A DNA stretch of 64,000 nucleotides from Parelaphostrongylus tenuis (taxonomy: Eukaryota > Nematoda > Chromadorea > Rhabditida > Metastrongylidae), in contig JAHQIW010007309.1 of the NCBI GenBank assembly GCA_019055375.1, forward strand, positions 62,001 through 126,000, read 5' to 3'. The translations under genes were made by a program, and so were the position numbers. Position 1 is the stretch's first letter, and each line of letters starts with the position of its first letter. The notes under the pieces were generated by a model, which searched no databases, was not told the DNA's origin, and saw nothing but the letters and a program-made list of their open reading frames with translations. This document shows positions 33,201 through 46,023 of this stretch, piece after piece.

Positions 33201-34240
33201 TGAGAGATTTGAATGCATGAAATTTACTATGCTGATGATTCTTATCGTTTGATAGAGTATTATATTGAAAGTCGGTCTTTAAATTTGCTGTTTACATTGA
33301 GCAAAATGCAACTGATTTACTATCGGCTATGAAAGATCTTTCAGGAGCGCATGTGGCGCAGTGGTTAGAGGTGCCCTGCATCGCACACGAGGTCACTGAT
33401 TCGATTTCGCGCTCATGGCTCACCAAAGCCATCCATCCCTCCGGGGTCGGTAAATTGGTACCAGACATGTCTCAGGCTTGTCTGGGAGGATAAGCAGCAC
33501 TGACTCGGTTCAGCGGGAGGCCACCGCGAGTCATTGTAAAGGCCAGATGTGCATTCAATCACCTCAAACGAAGTTAAAAATTGAAGTCGAATGCATGGCG
33601 CATCCCTCAGGGATTGATCAACGCCGAGAGCTTTATCCTTTATCCTTTATGAAAGATCTTTCAAGTATACGCTGAGTCTGTGTGTTTTTCATATCTGCAT
33701 CTTGTAGACACCAAACATCATACATGAAAGCAATTGTAATGATCTTGAAATATATGAAGACTAATGTGTGCTAAGAACTTTGTTTTGCTGTCAAACTTCC
33801 TTATTTGATCTCTTTCAAGTAAGTGACAAATGAATACACACGCATGTTTGAAAACACCGGAACGCATTGAACTCGAATTGAGCTTATACTACGCGCATGA
33901 TCACGAGTTGGTAAGTCGGTCACACCGCTGGTGGTCGTTGGTTTGGTCCCATTATTTGCGTGGTACCATGAAAAATCATGCTCTCAACCTTTTCTTCAGT
34001 TCGGCCAAACAAAATTGCGGTAGATTTTTTGTTGATGCGCACTTTGCCCACAGAAAGGATCACTACAGAAGTCACTACTAAAAAAGTTTTGTGTAGTTCG
34101 GTAACGAATGCCTAACATTCGCATGTGGATGCGCACCGTTCCATGTGTATCCTCTGGTGGGTCGCACATTTCATGTATCCTACTTTTGATAAAATTGGAG
34201 ATTACATTATGGATCATACAATGGCCAAAAAGCAACTTTT
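30240..34240. repeat. Repeat territory, block 2
   Basis: Modules shared with block 3: 30,240-30,640 with 36,030-36,440; 30,770-31,450 with 35,160-35,880; 31,500-31,720 with 36,460-36,660; 32,400-32,890 (R2) with 37,830-38,340; 33,650-34,090 with 39,560-40,020. The SINE at 33,344 is unique to this copy. No convincing gene. Confidence 0.75.
33344..33647 (+). repeat. tRNA-derived SINE, family 1, with perfect target duplication
   Basis: A 304-bp element. Its 5' tRNA-like head has A box TGGCGCAGTGGTTAGAGG and a weak B box TGATTCGATTTC. A unique body follows, then the conserved 3' end CATCCCTCAGGGATTGATCA with CGCCGAGAG, and a tail of repeated TTTATCC units. It is flanked by a perfect 16-bp direct repeat TATGAAAGATCTTTCA (33,328-33,343 and 33,648-33,663). 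Block 3 lacks the element at the equivalent place. Other copies are at 62,255, 63,515 and, in two pieces, 56,030/56,930. Confidence 0.9.
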
Positions 34241-35159
34241 TGTTAAATCAGAACGATTTTTTGCCATTATATTATGATAATTTTAGCAAGTTAAAAAAAT
34301 ATCTTAGTATGCTGTCTTGTTTCAAAACAATCCCATAGAGAAACCTTCACTAAACTAATGAAGAATATCTTACAGAGTGATTTTACTTCAGCTGAAATTT
34401 TCAAGTTGGTATTCCACTTTTTAAATTCAACGGCCAAAGTTTTGGCGATCGCTTCTCGCCGCCTGACCGTACTGTATCATACCGTGTCCAGTTGATAGGG
34501 TAACATTTCGTACATGTGGTAAAAATCCAGCGACAAATCTATTCAAAACCGTAGCTACTGTGCAGAAAGTGCACTGTGAAAATTAGCGATACGGAAATTA
34601 CGAAACGAATCTAAGATAAAATGCCAAATCACTTATGCTCGGACATTCTCCATCTATTCATTTCTGAACTCATGAAGTTTATGCAAAAGGTCTCGAGATT
34701 TTCTTTTGCTGACGTTTTTTGATTGTTACAAAAGATTCCTACCATCACCTGAAATTCCTTATCACTGTGCCTTTCTCTCCTATGCACATCAAAAGGAGTA
34801 TTCGTCCAACTTTCAGACTCTCCACATAGGTGCTCTTTCATATGGACATAGAATAGTCTCCCCGTTTTGTCTACAAGAAATCACAAAAATTTTGTTTAAA
34901 CTTACGCAGTATCCGTCTCTACCACTGCGGCATTTGCGCAACTCGCTGTCTTACAAAGACGGTAATACAAGAGGCTCTTTCCCCAGATCACTGTTCTGAG
35001 AGCTTTTGATAAAAGTTGTCTGAGAGGGATACTTTAGCTTCTATCACTCTTACTTCAAGGAGAATGCAAAGATTCAATGAACATTTGAACTCATTGTGGG
35101 ATGGTCGTCGCCTTTGTTTGAGGCTGCCATTGCTTCAATTCAGATATGAAGGAACAACT
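34241..35159. other. No gene identified
   Basis: A 97-codon plus-strand frame (34,706-34,999) overlaps a 70-codon minus-strand frame. Neither has a recognisable domain or clear splice sites. Confidence 0.4.
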
Positions 35160-38100
35160 AAAAAAGCGATCTCATTCGCTGAAGCGGAACATTTAATGGG
35201 AGTGTTGACAACCATTTGAAAGCTAGCACTTCAGGCTACGACCCCATGCCGCAGGTCTTATAAAAACACTCTTTTATAACAAGCATCCGGAAAGAAATAT
35301 GTTTTTTTCCTCGCCGTGCGCCTTCACTTTTATGCGCGTGTAATTCGCTAAAAGCACGAAAAGCATGTCAGCGTGTAGAGAATTTTCTGTAGTATCAGAG
35401 TCATACGTTTTTATCTGAAGTTTTTGTCGGTGAAAAAGAACAACAATATTTCAAAGGCTATCGGTCCTTCCGCCCTTGTCCTTCACCCCTCTTTGGGAGT
35501 TGGCATCATGGTCACCGAAAATGTGAAACACGATCGATTTTCCATGATAGACGTTATTTCCAAAAAATAAGCATAACTTAGAATCAGTGGGACCTACAAT
35601 ATCGAATAATTACTAGTAGTGTAGATAAAAGCTCTGTCCGGTAAGATTTGGAGCACAAATCCTCTGTTTTATAAAAGAGCGCTATCAAGGAACTTTTCAA
35701 AAAAGCAAACATGCTTTGAGTTTTTCGAAACTTGAGCTGCCGAACGAGTACTAACACCCTAAGGAACGAGTTTTGTACAGAGAAATATAAGCGAGACAAG
35801 AAAAAATACACGTGGTTTCGTGAAACGTAATTTTATTCTGAATTCACAACGTTATAAAAGTGTGTTTCAAAAAGCAGGTCATGTGCGCTCTAGCCAGAAA
35901 TACAAGTTTTTGAATGAATACCAACACTCCCACGAAAACTTCTTCTTTAGAGAATCAGATCAGTTTTTCGTTTATTCCCTTATAATTATAAGGGAACCTC
36001 TACGCCATAACGAGAATCACTACAGTTTTACGAAAGTAGAAGAGACCGCAAAGAGAATCAACAAAAGACAAGTTTTGTTATTTCGCTATGACAAAAGCCG
36101 TTTCAACGCTCCATTTGAAATAATCTCTAGTAAAAATAAGCACAAAAAAAATCTTTCACTTTTTCTTAGAATATAAAGCTGAATATCTTCTACTGGAATG
36201 CCAAAACAACCTTATAGTCTTCTTTTTGACCGAAATCAAAGGTGGCATAGAGATACCAGGCATTCCCTTATGCAGGGGATACAAAGTTCTGTACTAGTAC
36301 GATAGCAGGAAGCATTTTTCTACCTTTTGACAGAAAGGCGGCTCATTTGGCTTTTCTCCAGCTGTAAGTTAATTCGATAAGTAAAATCTCTACTATCCCA
36401 GCGTTGCGTTTGTTTCATGAAAACGCTTTTTTGTGTGCAGCAGCTTGCAAAAATTTTTAATTCCGTATTGGGATTGTTTAAAAACTCCGGTTCTGTCATT
36501 TTATAGCCTAAGTCATTGCTTTCATTTTATACTGCCACGTAACCCCTCCACTAAGTCTTATCCTCAGCAGCGCGATCCAGAAACGTGATCTTCTTTTCGC
36601 CCCTCCAGCGCTCTATGAAAACCATCTCAAAAATAAAGCTTTAGTATCAACTGAATCTAATTTACTTAGGAGACTATCACAAACACTGGTCACTTCAGTT
36701 TTATCAAAAGTCTAAGTAAGAGCAAAAAAGCTAGCAAAGTTCAATCTTTGACAAATAATCAACAGTTTTTTTTCGTTTCCAAATGAGGTTATTGTATCGT
36801 ATGAGGTAGGTGAATGTAAGAATTGTCACAATGTAATTGAAGTGATTTGCAAAACCCCCTTCAGATGATGACTGCAACGTTTTCGATAGACTCGGACATC
36901 AAGTTGAATAAAATAAACGTTTTCAATATGTGATGAAAAATCCTGAGCCACTGATGGTTTTGTTATGGTACTTATTCAAAGCTAGACACTCGTTATATAA
37001 CACTTAATCCTTGGCACTTTCAATAGAGTCTGCTTTGCCAGATTTGATCTTATTGTTCTTCGCATAGGAGATGGATTTGAGAAACTACTGCTTGCCGCCT
37101 GATTACTACCTTTGTCCTTTTTGTTTCAATCGCTTCTTTTTTCTTTACTAATCCTTGAGGTAAAATAACAGTCGACCTTGAGTCTGGTTTTGAATCTTCT
37201 CATTTCATCTACATATTTCGAAGTGAAGGAAGACTGCGAACAAGGGGCAAAAAAATCTACGTTGTCAATAGAGTACATGGTAAGAAGTCAATCAGTGCTT
37301 TTGTTTTGTTCATTCTTTTTTTTTTTCGTTAATAAGCCCTTCCGACATTTTTGCAGAGAGTAAAGCACAATTTTGAGTGACGATGTTGGTCGTTATACCT
37401 TAGCGATAGATTGTTGAAAGACGGTATAGACATGACCGGCATTTAGTTAGACCGCTGGCCTGGAATCTGAAAGTAAAATCTTCGCATATTAAAATGAAAT
37501 GCAACCTCATCAACAGCCCAGTGCTTTTCAGTTCAGCAGATCCCATTCCCGGGATAAACCCCCACATAAACCACATATATAGCAGTTCATGACCCTACAA
37601 GAGATCGCTCTAACCGAAAGGCATCCTGTTACTGGTGAGGTTGAAATGTCGAAACATGTGTCTAGCGCTTATAAGTACCACAACAAACCTCGAGATAGGC
37701 TCAACTATAAAAAGAGTGGGATGTAAAGGTATGTTTTTGAGCATCTTGATGATGGTTTCGATTCCGAAAAACTGACATTCATGAATGATATGAAGTACTT
37801 AATGTTGAAAACCAATGTTAACGTGTGAGTCGCAGACGTGTCAGCACTTTGGTTCTTGCGAAATCAACGGAGGTTGTCAAAGCGTTAAATAGCAAAGATA
37901 CACAAGAATGAAAACTTGAAAGCTCTCATTCGAGTCACACGATGAACCATAAACAATACAAAGTAATGTTTGAAGGAATCTACTTGGTTATACTTAACGG
38001 ACAATGGTGTCCGGAGTCATAGGTCATCGTGATGAGCTGGCGATGAGCTCAACCTCACTGAATTTGCCCAAGATCCTACTTGAATTTCGCTGTGTAAAAT

Positions 38101-40170
38101 CAAATGATGCAAGAAAAAAAACGAAGTGACTTAACAACGAAGAATCTCACTGGGCTCATAATTTAGCAAAATTCTGAAGAGTGGACAATTTCTGTCGAGC
38201 TCGCCGAGCTCAGCGTCATCCGACCTCCCCCCGCGTGAGAATCCACCCAAATGGTGCGAGCTGGTTAGCCAGCTTTTGAACTGACATAATTTTTCACCAT
38301 TTATTTCTAATGTTACGCGGTCTGTTCACAAATATTTTATACTTCTGAAGTGCTTCTATATGCTCTCATATAGATTTCTTTGCAGCGCAATAGTGCTAGA
38401 GTAAACAATACCCCGCGTTGGGCTCCGATATGTCGAGTATTACTGAGACTTCTTTTCCAAAAAAAAAATATTCACTGCAATCAATTCTGTAATGATTCGA
38501 GTAACAGAGGCAAAATAAGTTAACTTTTGCTTTTTGTTGACATTTTTTAAGGACACATCTACTCCTTTTTTCCTTCTTAGGCAATGTTTTTTGAGAGTGC
38601 AAATACTTTGCTATTTCATTCTTGATAAGAAATTTGAGGCAGAGAATTTACAGAGTTTATACTAAAGCCGTTTGATAGCCTATTATGTTAAAAGACGGTT
38701 TTCAGACTCGCTCTATGCATTTTGGAAAATACTCCCCATATTATCACGTCTTCACACATTTCGTGCTATTACGCACTCCATGAGCACTACACACATGCAT
38801 GATTCAGATTGTCAAGCTAAGTTCGCTTACTAACCCTTTGGTTGAGACAGGGATACGCTGAAATCCAGGCCTAGCCAGCGCTACATCAATAGTTACACGG
38901 AACTCAAGCTGTTCTCCGCGCGCGACGAAGCGAGGATGGTGGCGTGTCCTTGTGGCACCTGAAGAGTTTAGCTGAACGCAATGACATCAGTCACATTCAA
39001 ACGCATAGCGCTTGTTATCTCTTCAATCCTACGTACTTTTATTTGTTCACGAATAGAAAGTGGCAATGTGGTAATGTTGAATGCCTCTCACATAAAAGAT
39101 TGTGGATCTGATGCGTAAAAAAAAATTACCAAGTGCCGAGGTGATTTTATTCAGAAAGTTGTCAATTTACTTTTTAACAAATTTTTTTGGAAAATGAGAA
39201 CATCTATAGTGAACATTTATTGCGTAAATGAGCTATAACCAAAACGAGTCATCAACCTATTACCCATTACTACTCGATAATGGTACCTCTATACATATAT
39301 CACTCATAATCACAGAAACTAATGAGAGCCTGGAACAGACTCTGTTCAGCTCAATCGAGTCAGTACTTTTCATTGCTGTCTGGCCCAATCCAGATGCGAG
39401 AAAATGTTGTTTACACACAAAAGAGCAACCATGAATTCTTAGGACGTGATATTCTGGACAACTAAGAGAACAAAGGGGTGATGAACGAAGAACAAATGTA
39501 GGAAATACTTTTTCTCGTTCTTTGATGTAAATATACGCACTATATTATCTACTTTGTCATACTGTCATGTAAAGTGCAAGTGATCTATCTGCTTTAGAAG
39601 ATTTTCAAGATATCCATGTTTAACTTCTGTTGTTATATCTGCACATTCCATATACCAAAAATGATCCATCAAAACAATCCTATAGATTATAGTATATTGG
39701 ATAATTATCTTGTGCTAAAAAGTCTGCTTTTCCTCTCACTCTTCCTCAGTTGATCTCTTTCCAACTAGCTGTCAATGAATGAAATGGCGCTCGAAAACTC
39801 CAGAGCACATTAAACTCAAATTGCGCGTATACTGCGCACGCGGTCTCGAATAGACTAATCGGTCACTTGTTGGTAGTTAGGGTTGGTTTGGTTTCAGTTT
39901 TTATCTGGTATCATGAGATAATATGCTATCCACCTTTCCTGGGCTTCCACTATTGGACACTGCGTTACACTTTTCATCGAAGGAAACTTTGCCCTAGAAA
40001 CAGCTATTACAAAAGTTTTTCAGCTCTGGTGCAACTGACAATTGAGCAGGACATTGGCGTTGTCCTGCACAGGATTCTGCAGTACCACTATAAGCAAATT
40101 GCGCCGTTGACCAAAAAATATTCAGCTGATTTCAAAGCAGAACACTATTTGATGGATGGGCCGATATTGA
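35160..40170. repeat. Repeat territory, block 3
   Basis: Contains the modules listed for block 2 but in a different order: the 35,160-35,880 module precedes the 36,030-36,440 module. Also holds a foldback fragment at 37,600-37,710 with the CGAAACATGTGTCTAGCGCT motif. The ORFs of 60-118 codons here have no recognised family. Confidence 0.7.
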
Positions 40171-40429
40171 TTAAGCCGTGCTGACAGTAGCACAAGGTCA
40201 GGAAGAAAAGAGAACGCAGCGAACCAAAATTCCAAGTCTGGTTTGCGCCCAAATAGGAGAATTAAGTCACATTACTCAAGGGCGAAAAAAGAAACCTCAC
40301 AAGTAATATCAGTCATCTTTTAAGGAGAAAGGAATCTAACTGCGGTAGAAAATCGACGTCGCGTTTAAAAGTGGAAGATTCTCTTGTGCAGTAATAGACA
40401 TACTCTGCTCAATACAGTCTGTAAGATTG

Positions 40430-40970
40430 TTTGAAGCCTTACCGAGATTGTTATGCCAGAGCCAAACGCGTCTCGGAGGGATCGTCCCTCATCAGTGGCC
40501 CACGTCCCGCACTGAAGCCTACTTTATAACAAGGACGGGGAGGCGTCACGTATATGGTGATAAAGTGAGGTGTGGGCCACCAATGAGTGGGCGTTACCTT
40601 CGAAACGCGTCTGGCTCTGACGTCACAATCGCGCTAAGGCTTCAAACATTCTTGAAGAATATATTGAATGTTTGTTGAGTGGTTGAAAACAGTCGATGAC
40701 ATGGACCAATTAACATCTACCAACCACAATCCATCGACTAAAAAAGTGGTGATAATACATGATATTGTATTATCACCACAAATGTCTAGCCATCTCTGCT
40801 ATAAAGTAGGGTTCAGTGTGAGGCGTGAGCCACTGATGATAGAAGTGAAGCCTCCGATACGCGAACGTCTCTGATGTAACGACCTCGATAAGGCTTTCGA
40901 CATTCTCACACACTATAATGAATGTTTATATCGAGGATGGAAAACAGTCGCTGAGATAAATATTTCACTA
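40430..40970. repeat. Repeat with direct and inverted internal copies
   Basis: 40,566-40,706 is repeated in direct orientation at 40,820-40,960. 40,468-40,524 is the reverse complement of 40,800-40,860. GTGGGCCACTGATGAG-type motifs recur. At the centre lies a perfect 14-bp hairpin (40,746-40,779). No coding capacity. Confidence 0.65.
40746..40779. repeat. Perfect 14-bp hairpin
   Basis: GTGGTGATAATACA, six bases TGATAT, then the exact complement TGTATTATCACCAC. Confidence 0.9.
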
Positions 40971-41004
40971 CAGTCGATGAGATGGATATTTCACAAGGTA
41001 TCTT

Positions 41005-41483
41005 GTGTGCTGTTGTATGGCACCTGTGACAAAATATCGATTTCAATTATTTCCTATATTTCATGGTATTTCTAGCATACCTTCTGTATTGCATACTTTC
41101 GTCGCCGCTGAAAATTTTGCTCCAGACTTGACAAGTTGCAACAAATCGTTTTTGGCATTTTTCGTTGGGCCTAGAGATAATCTTTCACGAAGCAGATTCA
41201 ATGATACTTTTAGTATCGATGATATCACATGCGAAGATGAAACCATGTTTGCAATGTACCAACACACATGCGCAGACTTGATAGAGGCTACGTCATCAAC
41301 TACAAATTAAAAATACGCTTTCATGAGTGGTTATACCAAGCCAGAGTCGCCACAGGTAATTGATGTTTATGTCGGTCATGAACACTTGTGGACAATTCCG
41401 TTGACCTCTCCACTCAATCTACGACATATAACAGCAAACAACTATGTGTTGGATGTCAAGCATGTGGGAAAACCACATTGATC
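41005..41483 (+). pseudogene. Unassigned ORF with a single internal stop
   Basis: Open for 101 codons to a TAA at 41,308-41,310, then open in the same frame for 57 more codons to a TGA at about 41,481. Readable stretches include IDDITCEDETMFAMYQHTCA and, after the stop, MSGYTKPESPQVIDVYVGHE. A TTTCTAG acceptor lies at about 41,081 and a CAG/GTAATT donor at about 41,356. It could be a decayed gene or a terminal exon ending at the TAA; the family is not recognised. Confidence 0.3.
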
Positions 41484-41892
41484 AAATGCGACAAGACTGG
41501 TGTGATGGGGCCTAACGACAGATATATTCAGCTTGAGCGCAGCATTACTAATAAATTACTAATAAATTAACAATATATTACTAATAAAAGTCCTAAACTA
41601 ATATCATTTTCTAAGATTTTCGTTAATCGAGCAGATTACATATGTTGTTTTTTTTTGGTTATCCAAGGGCAAATGAATATTCGACTTCATTTTTACAATC
41701 AACCGAAAGCTTGAATTTTTGTTTAGTGCAGTACGTCGCGGGCCTTCCAAAACAACATTCTATAACGTCGTAAAAATCAATTGAAATCATGTCTTACACG
41801 ACAACGAATCTTTTTTCCTACTTGGCTTGTAGTTCGCTGGATAAGACTCCTTTCATGACTGCTAGCACTTCTCCATTAGCTTAAATCTCAAG

Positions 41893-43385
41893 ACTCAAAA
41901 TGTGTTTGCTTTCCGAAAAAGCTCTTCTTATAGCGCTCTAGAATAGAAAAAAAGTTTTTGTCTTACATCTTGCCGAACAGCCTCTTTCTTTAGATTATTA
42001 GTAATCTTTCGATAGCTTAAATTTTGATTATTGCAACGCTGCGCAGCGAAAATAAGATCGATTATCACATATTCGGCCAACTTGTTCATCAGCTAACCTG
42101 TGGGCTGAGGAAGGGGCAATCGATCGATGCCCTGATGAGTTAGACATGTGGGGTGTAACTTGTTATTCGATTAGAAACTTCTTCCCCGCTTTGGAATGAA
42201 GTTAAGATAAAACGACTAACTCAGAAACTAGAAGGTTTTCCTCTACACGTTCAAATGCTTTTCATGCTCCAGGCGATTTGTAAGCGTGCTAAAAATGGGG
42301 GCGCGCGGCGGGTTTCAAATAAAAGTTTAATTTGTATGCCACAGAGTTGTAGAATGACGTTTTTCATAAAACGGCCACGCAATGTTTTAACAAGAAATTT
42401 ATGTTGTCGAATGATTACTAATACTTCTGTGAATTTCTGTGAATATTTTCTGTTCAGAGAATGAGGTCGAATAGTCATTTGTCTCCAGACAATCGAAATG
42501 AACGCGATTATAATGCAGAGCTAAGAAATTTGGGTGTAAGAAAATTTACCAAATGTGACAAAGAGGGAAAGCAGTGACGTTAGCTCCAGCACAGCTTGAG
42601 GTAATTTTTTACAAAAGTCAAAGGCGAATTCTTTGCTCATGGCTTGTAAGCTCTCTTTGGATGACTTCACTGTGGTACAGAATCCGACGTTTGGCCACAG
42701 GAATTCCTTCCTTTTTAATTATTCCTACGAGTCACAATGCGAATGGGCTTCTCTAATAACTTACAGACTTTACCACGCCTGTGGAACATGAAAGGCTATA
42801 TAGATACTCAATGATGTGGAGTGGTGTGCAAAAATATTGGCGTCAGGTAGGATTCGAACCCAAATTTAACCCTATCTGCGGCGCGTTAAACTACCGACCT
42901 CGTTTTGATGCCAATCTTTCTATGCTACAATGAGTTTACGTATTTGCCGCCTCTGAAAACCAATTCCAATAAATTGTTTTCGACGAGATTCTTTCTTATT
43001 ATGGAAATGTGTTGAATCACATGAGCCTTGATGAGACCAATAAGCCTGCAGCCAGAGCCTTAAACTTAAGATAAAGCCTGAGCCTTAATCCCATACTTGG
43101 CTTGTTTCTTGTCTGAACAGCAAGAACATCTCTAAAAATAATCGTTTAAGTCAGCGTTAAATGCTGAACTTCGTACAATCTTGTCACAAGGAACTTTTCG
43201 TTGTAGGCACAGAGTGAATCTCAAAAATTCTTATGTAACTGAGTCTTTATGTAACGTCAAGCAACAAGAGCAACACGACGACATCAAGAAATGTATAGAC
43301 TATCAACGATGAGACAGCAACGAAACCAGGAAGCGAAAATAAAAGCATGAATAAGAAACTACATTGAAATAAAAGTGAAAAAGTT
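41893..43385. repeat. Duplicated block D2, copy B
   Basis: Same order and orientation as 945-2,565. It has an extra ~60-bp insert near 42,085-42,150 containing the near-palindrome GGGCAATCGATCGATGCCC. The site of the RTE insertion of copy A is intact here (about 43,341). It includes a degenerate SINE family 2 unit at 42,800-42,965. Confidence 0.8.
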
Positions 43386-43578
43386 GTCTGCTTCGCCATT
43401 GTACAAGCCATAGTGTTTTCTCCAAATTCTTCAAAAATGAGAATTTGCATGTGATTCGAAATTTCGAAAGGTTGAATACCAAGTTGAGATTTCTATTCAA
43501 AGAAAAGCAATGTAGATATCCTATCACATTAAATCGCTTTGTTCTATTTGCTTAGATGAAGCCAAGGCTCTACTCAAA

Positions 43579-43944
43579 ATGTTTGAAGTGATCACTTCAT
43601 TATGTATTCCACTCGTACAAAGCAAATTGCAGCTTGAGGATGTCGTTTTCACTCTATGCCTCCATAAACTTATTATGAAACATGTCATTCGATGTATGAT
43701 GGAAATGGTTGACAGTAAAGAGAAAGAAAAGGAGTTGAGGTTGGTGAGAAATAAACCTCGTCTCGAAGTATGGCGAGCATCAATAGCCACGCGACCACCG
43801 GCCCCCAATGTGATAACATATTATGTTAAGCAAAGAAATTCAAGAAATGTATACAAAATAACTCTATGGCAAGCATCGGACATACGGGAATATTCAAATT
43901 CTCATGAATCTTCCTTACGGAGGCTCAGATGCGCAGAGTGGTAA
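43579..43944 (+). other. Unassigned 121-codon ORF
   Basis: The frame extends upstream to about 43,540, where a TTTGCTTAG acceptor-like site lies. It has a helix-like stretch (ALLKMFEVITSLCIPLVQSK) and a charged stretch MVDSKEKEKELRLVRNK. The antisense strand is also open for 94 codons, so coding strand and reality are both uncertain. Confidence 0.25.
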
Positions 43945-44783
43945 GCGTTTTGGCGCATAGCTCACAGATGTATTGTAAAGATGGCTGACAGTAGAAATTC
44001 AGAACTTTTCGAATCTTCCTCAATTGCGAGTGCACAAATCAATAACAGAAGTAACCACCACGACTTCTTACCAAATTAACTACAACGCAGGAGTGCTGAT
44101 CAGCTCTGATATCATGAAGACTTTGTGGATGCTCCCGCTCTACATGACTTGACTGCACTGATGCCAGTACGCGGAACCAGAAGGGGCATGATTTGCCTGC
44201 AATGTTGCGAATAATTCATCTGTCAATAATAATATCTGTTCATTATTCATCGGTAGAAAAGTAACTTTTTACAGGACGCTCATATATGCTAGATGGGACA
44301 GGAGTATTCGGTGAGCTCGTCGTAGCCTCGAGCTCCTGACCAAATCTTCGTATTTGTCTTGTTATTATTTCCTTTCTTTCCCATGATATCGATGCCGCTG
44401 TAATTCAGAACCACTGTGATTCTAGTAAGTCACGGAAACCGGTGATTAACGTACAGATATCCCTTCTTTCAATCCAAATCCTAGACCACATTTACATTAG
44501 AGTGTTTTAGAGAGCGTTGTGCTTCTAATGAGCAATTATGAACGTTGCTCAAATGACTTTCCATGACAAACATCCCCTCTGAAAGAAGTGATGTGAGGTA
44601 ATTCTTGAAACTTTGAAGGAATTGCATTGTAAATGAATAAAAAAAAATAGCAAACTTGGAAAATAGTACTAATGATAGATAGAACAAAGTGTCTCAGCCT
44701 CTCTGATGTGTGCGTAACTGCTAGCCTTTTTGATGTAGCAAAAAAAAAGCGATAAGCATTATTTATTTCTTCAGACGTTTTTA

Positions 44784-44926
44784 TTATAAGTTACTGCACA
44801 ATCTTTCTCCGGCTAACGCTCCGACGTCTAAGTCGTCTTCAAGGCGAATAATCCGATTCGATGGCCCACAGTCGATCATCTTTGCGGTTTGAGTTTCCAT
44901 GATCATATCGAGGTAAATATTCATTA
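44784..44926 (-). CDS. Probable terminal exon of an unidentified gene
   Basis: Minus-strand stretch reading MNIYLDMIMETQTAKMIDCG, PSNRIIRLEDDLDVG, ALAGERLCSNL, ending in TAA at 44,784. The stop overlaps an AATAAAA polyadenylation signal, as expected for the compact 3' ends of nematode genes. A TGTGAAG acceptor at 44,927 would start the exon one base into a codon. Upstream exons are not resolved; an open stretch ending at a GTGAAT donor near 45,085 has a compatible phase. No family recognised. Confidence 0.45.
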
Positions 44927-45239
44927 CTTCACAACAGTATCACCTTGCTGAGTAGCGCAGAAGGGATTGTCCGTAAAACGACGTTTAATCAACAATGACA
45001 ATTTTCAAGACAGTTGCTTTAGATCAAACGATGTAGCCGACTGAGGTTGCGTCGTTCGAATAGTGCCCCACCTAGTTATTCACCATTCGAGTAGAATGAC
45101 AAGGAAGACAAAAACCCGCTACGCGGACGAACATGTGTCAAAGTCGGAATGCTGTCGCAGGGGTGTAGTAGTAGCAAGCGCCCTCGGTATGGTGAATCAT
45201 GACTTCCCACTCCCGTCTGAGGCCGAGATCTTAGAAAAG

Positions 45240-45625
45240 GCAGTGAAAATAAAGGAAATCTTGAGTTATTATTTGAGCCAACTTGTCATGTGGTCTGGTA
45301 AGGGCTCTTGTGCAGCCCGATGCACGTGTTCCGTCCTTACAGACTCGCCAGTCGGGCAGAACCCGTCGTCTTTCGATATTTTTACAGTCAGTTCTCTCGG
45401 GAGCTCTGCTTCCTTACAGAGAGTTATCGAAGACAAACGTTTTACACTCTATGTCAAGCGGAATTTTCACCTAACATAAAGCGTATGCGCAGTCGACTGC
45501 TCTTTGGCTGGTATTTCTATCATATCATACCTTTATTTCGAGTTCTTTATTGAGACCACGCTCAAATTTCAATAGATCCTTTCATTATTATTTAAGCCAA
45601 CTTGTCATGTGATCTGGTAAGGGTA
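45240..45625. repeat. Foldback element
   Basis: Same family as 4,638-5,121: TTATTTGAGCCAACTTGTCATG, TGGTAAGGGCTCTTG and GCCAGTCGGGCAGAACCCGT at the left. The right end, 45,545-45,620, has a second copy of the arm in direct rather than inverted orientation. The element is therefore rearranged. Confidence 0.65.
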
Positions 45626-46023
45626 AGGAACAGTGAATCTAGTTAATCTAGAAAGCTCACAACAGTATAGAAATCGGACAGTTCGTCGAATAATTCCCAT
45701 CTTCCCAGCTGCTCTTTGAGATAATGGATTAGTCTCTGTGTTCAAGCTGATTATCTACAAATAGAACATTAAACATTCAATGATATACAGTGGAATTAAG
45801 CATGACTCAAAGAAAATTAGTACTATTGTGAGGGAATAACTGCTATATGATTCTTTCGTGCACATATCTCAAGGTTTTCAGATTTTCCTTTTAGTTGAGG
45901 CTTGATTGCACTCAATTCCAAAATCAATATTTCCTATCACTTCACGAAAAGTTGCCTGTCTACCTGTCTCAACCAATACCTTCAAGTAATCAACACAGAA
46001 CAACCACATTGCGCAAAAGTGCT

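Noticed and set aside
45063..45479. 138-codon plus-strand ORF
   Set aside because: More than half lies in the foldback element; no recognisable protein.
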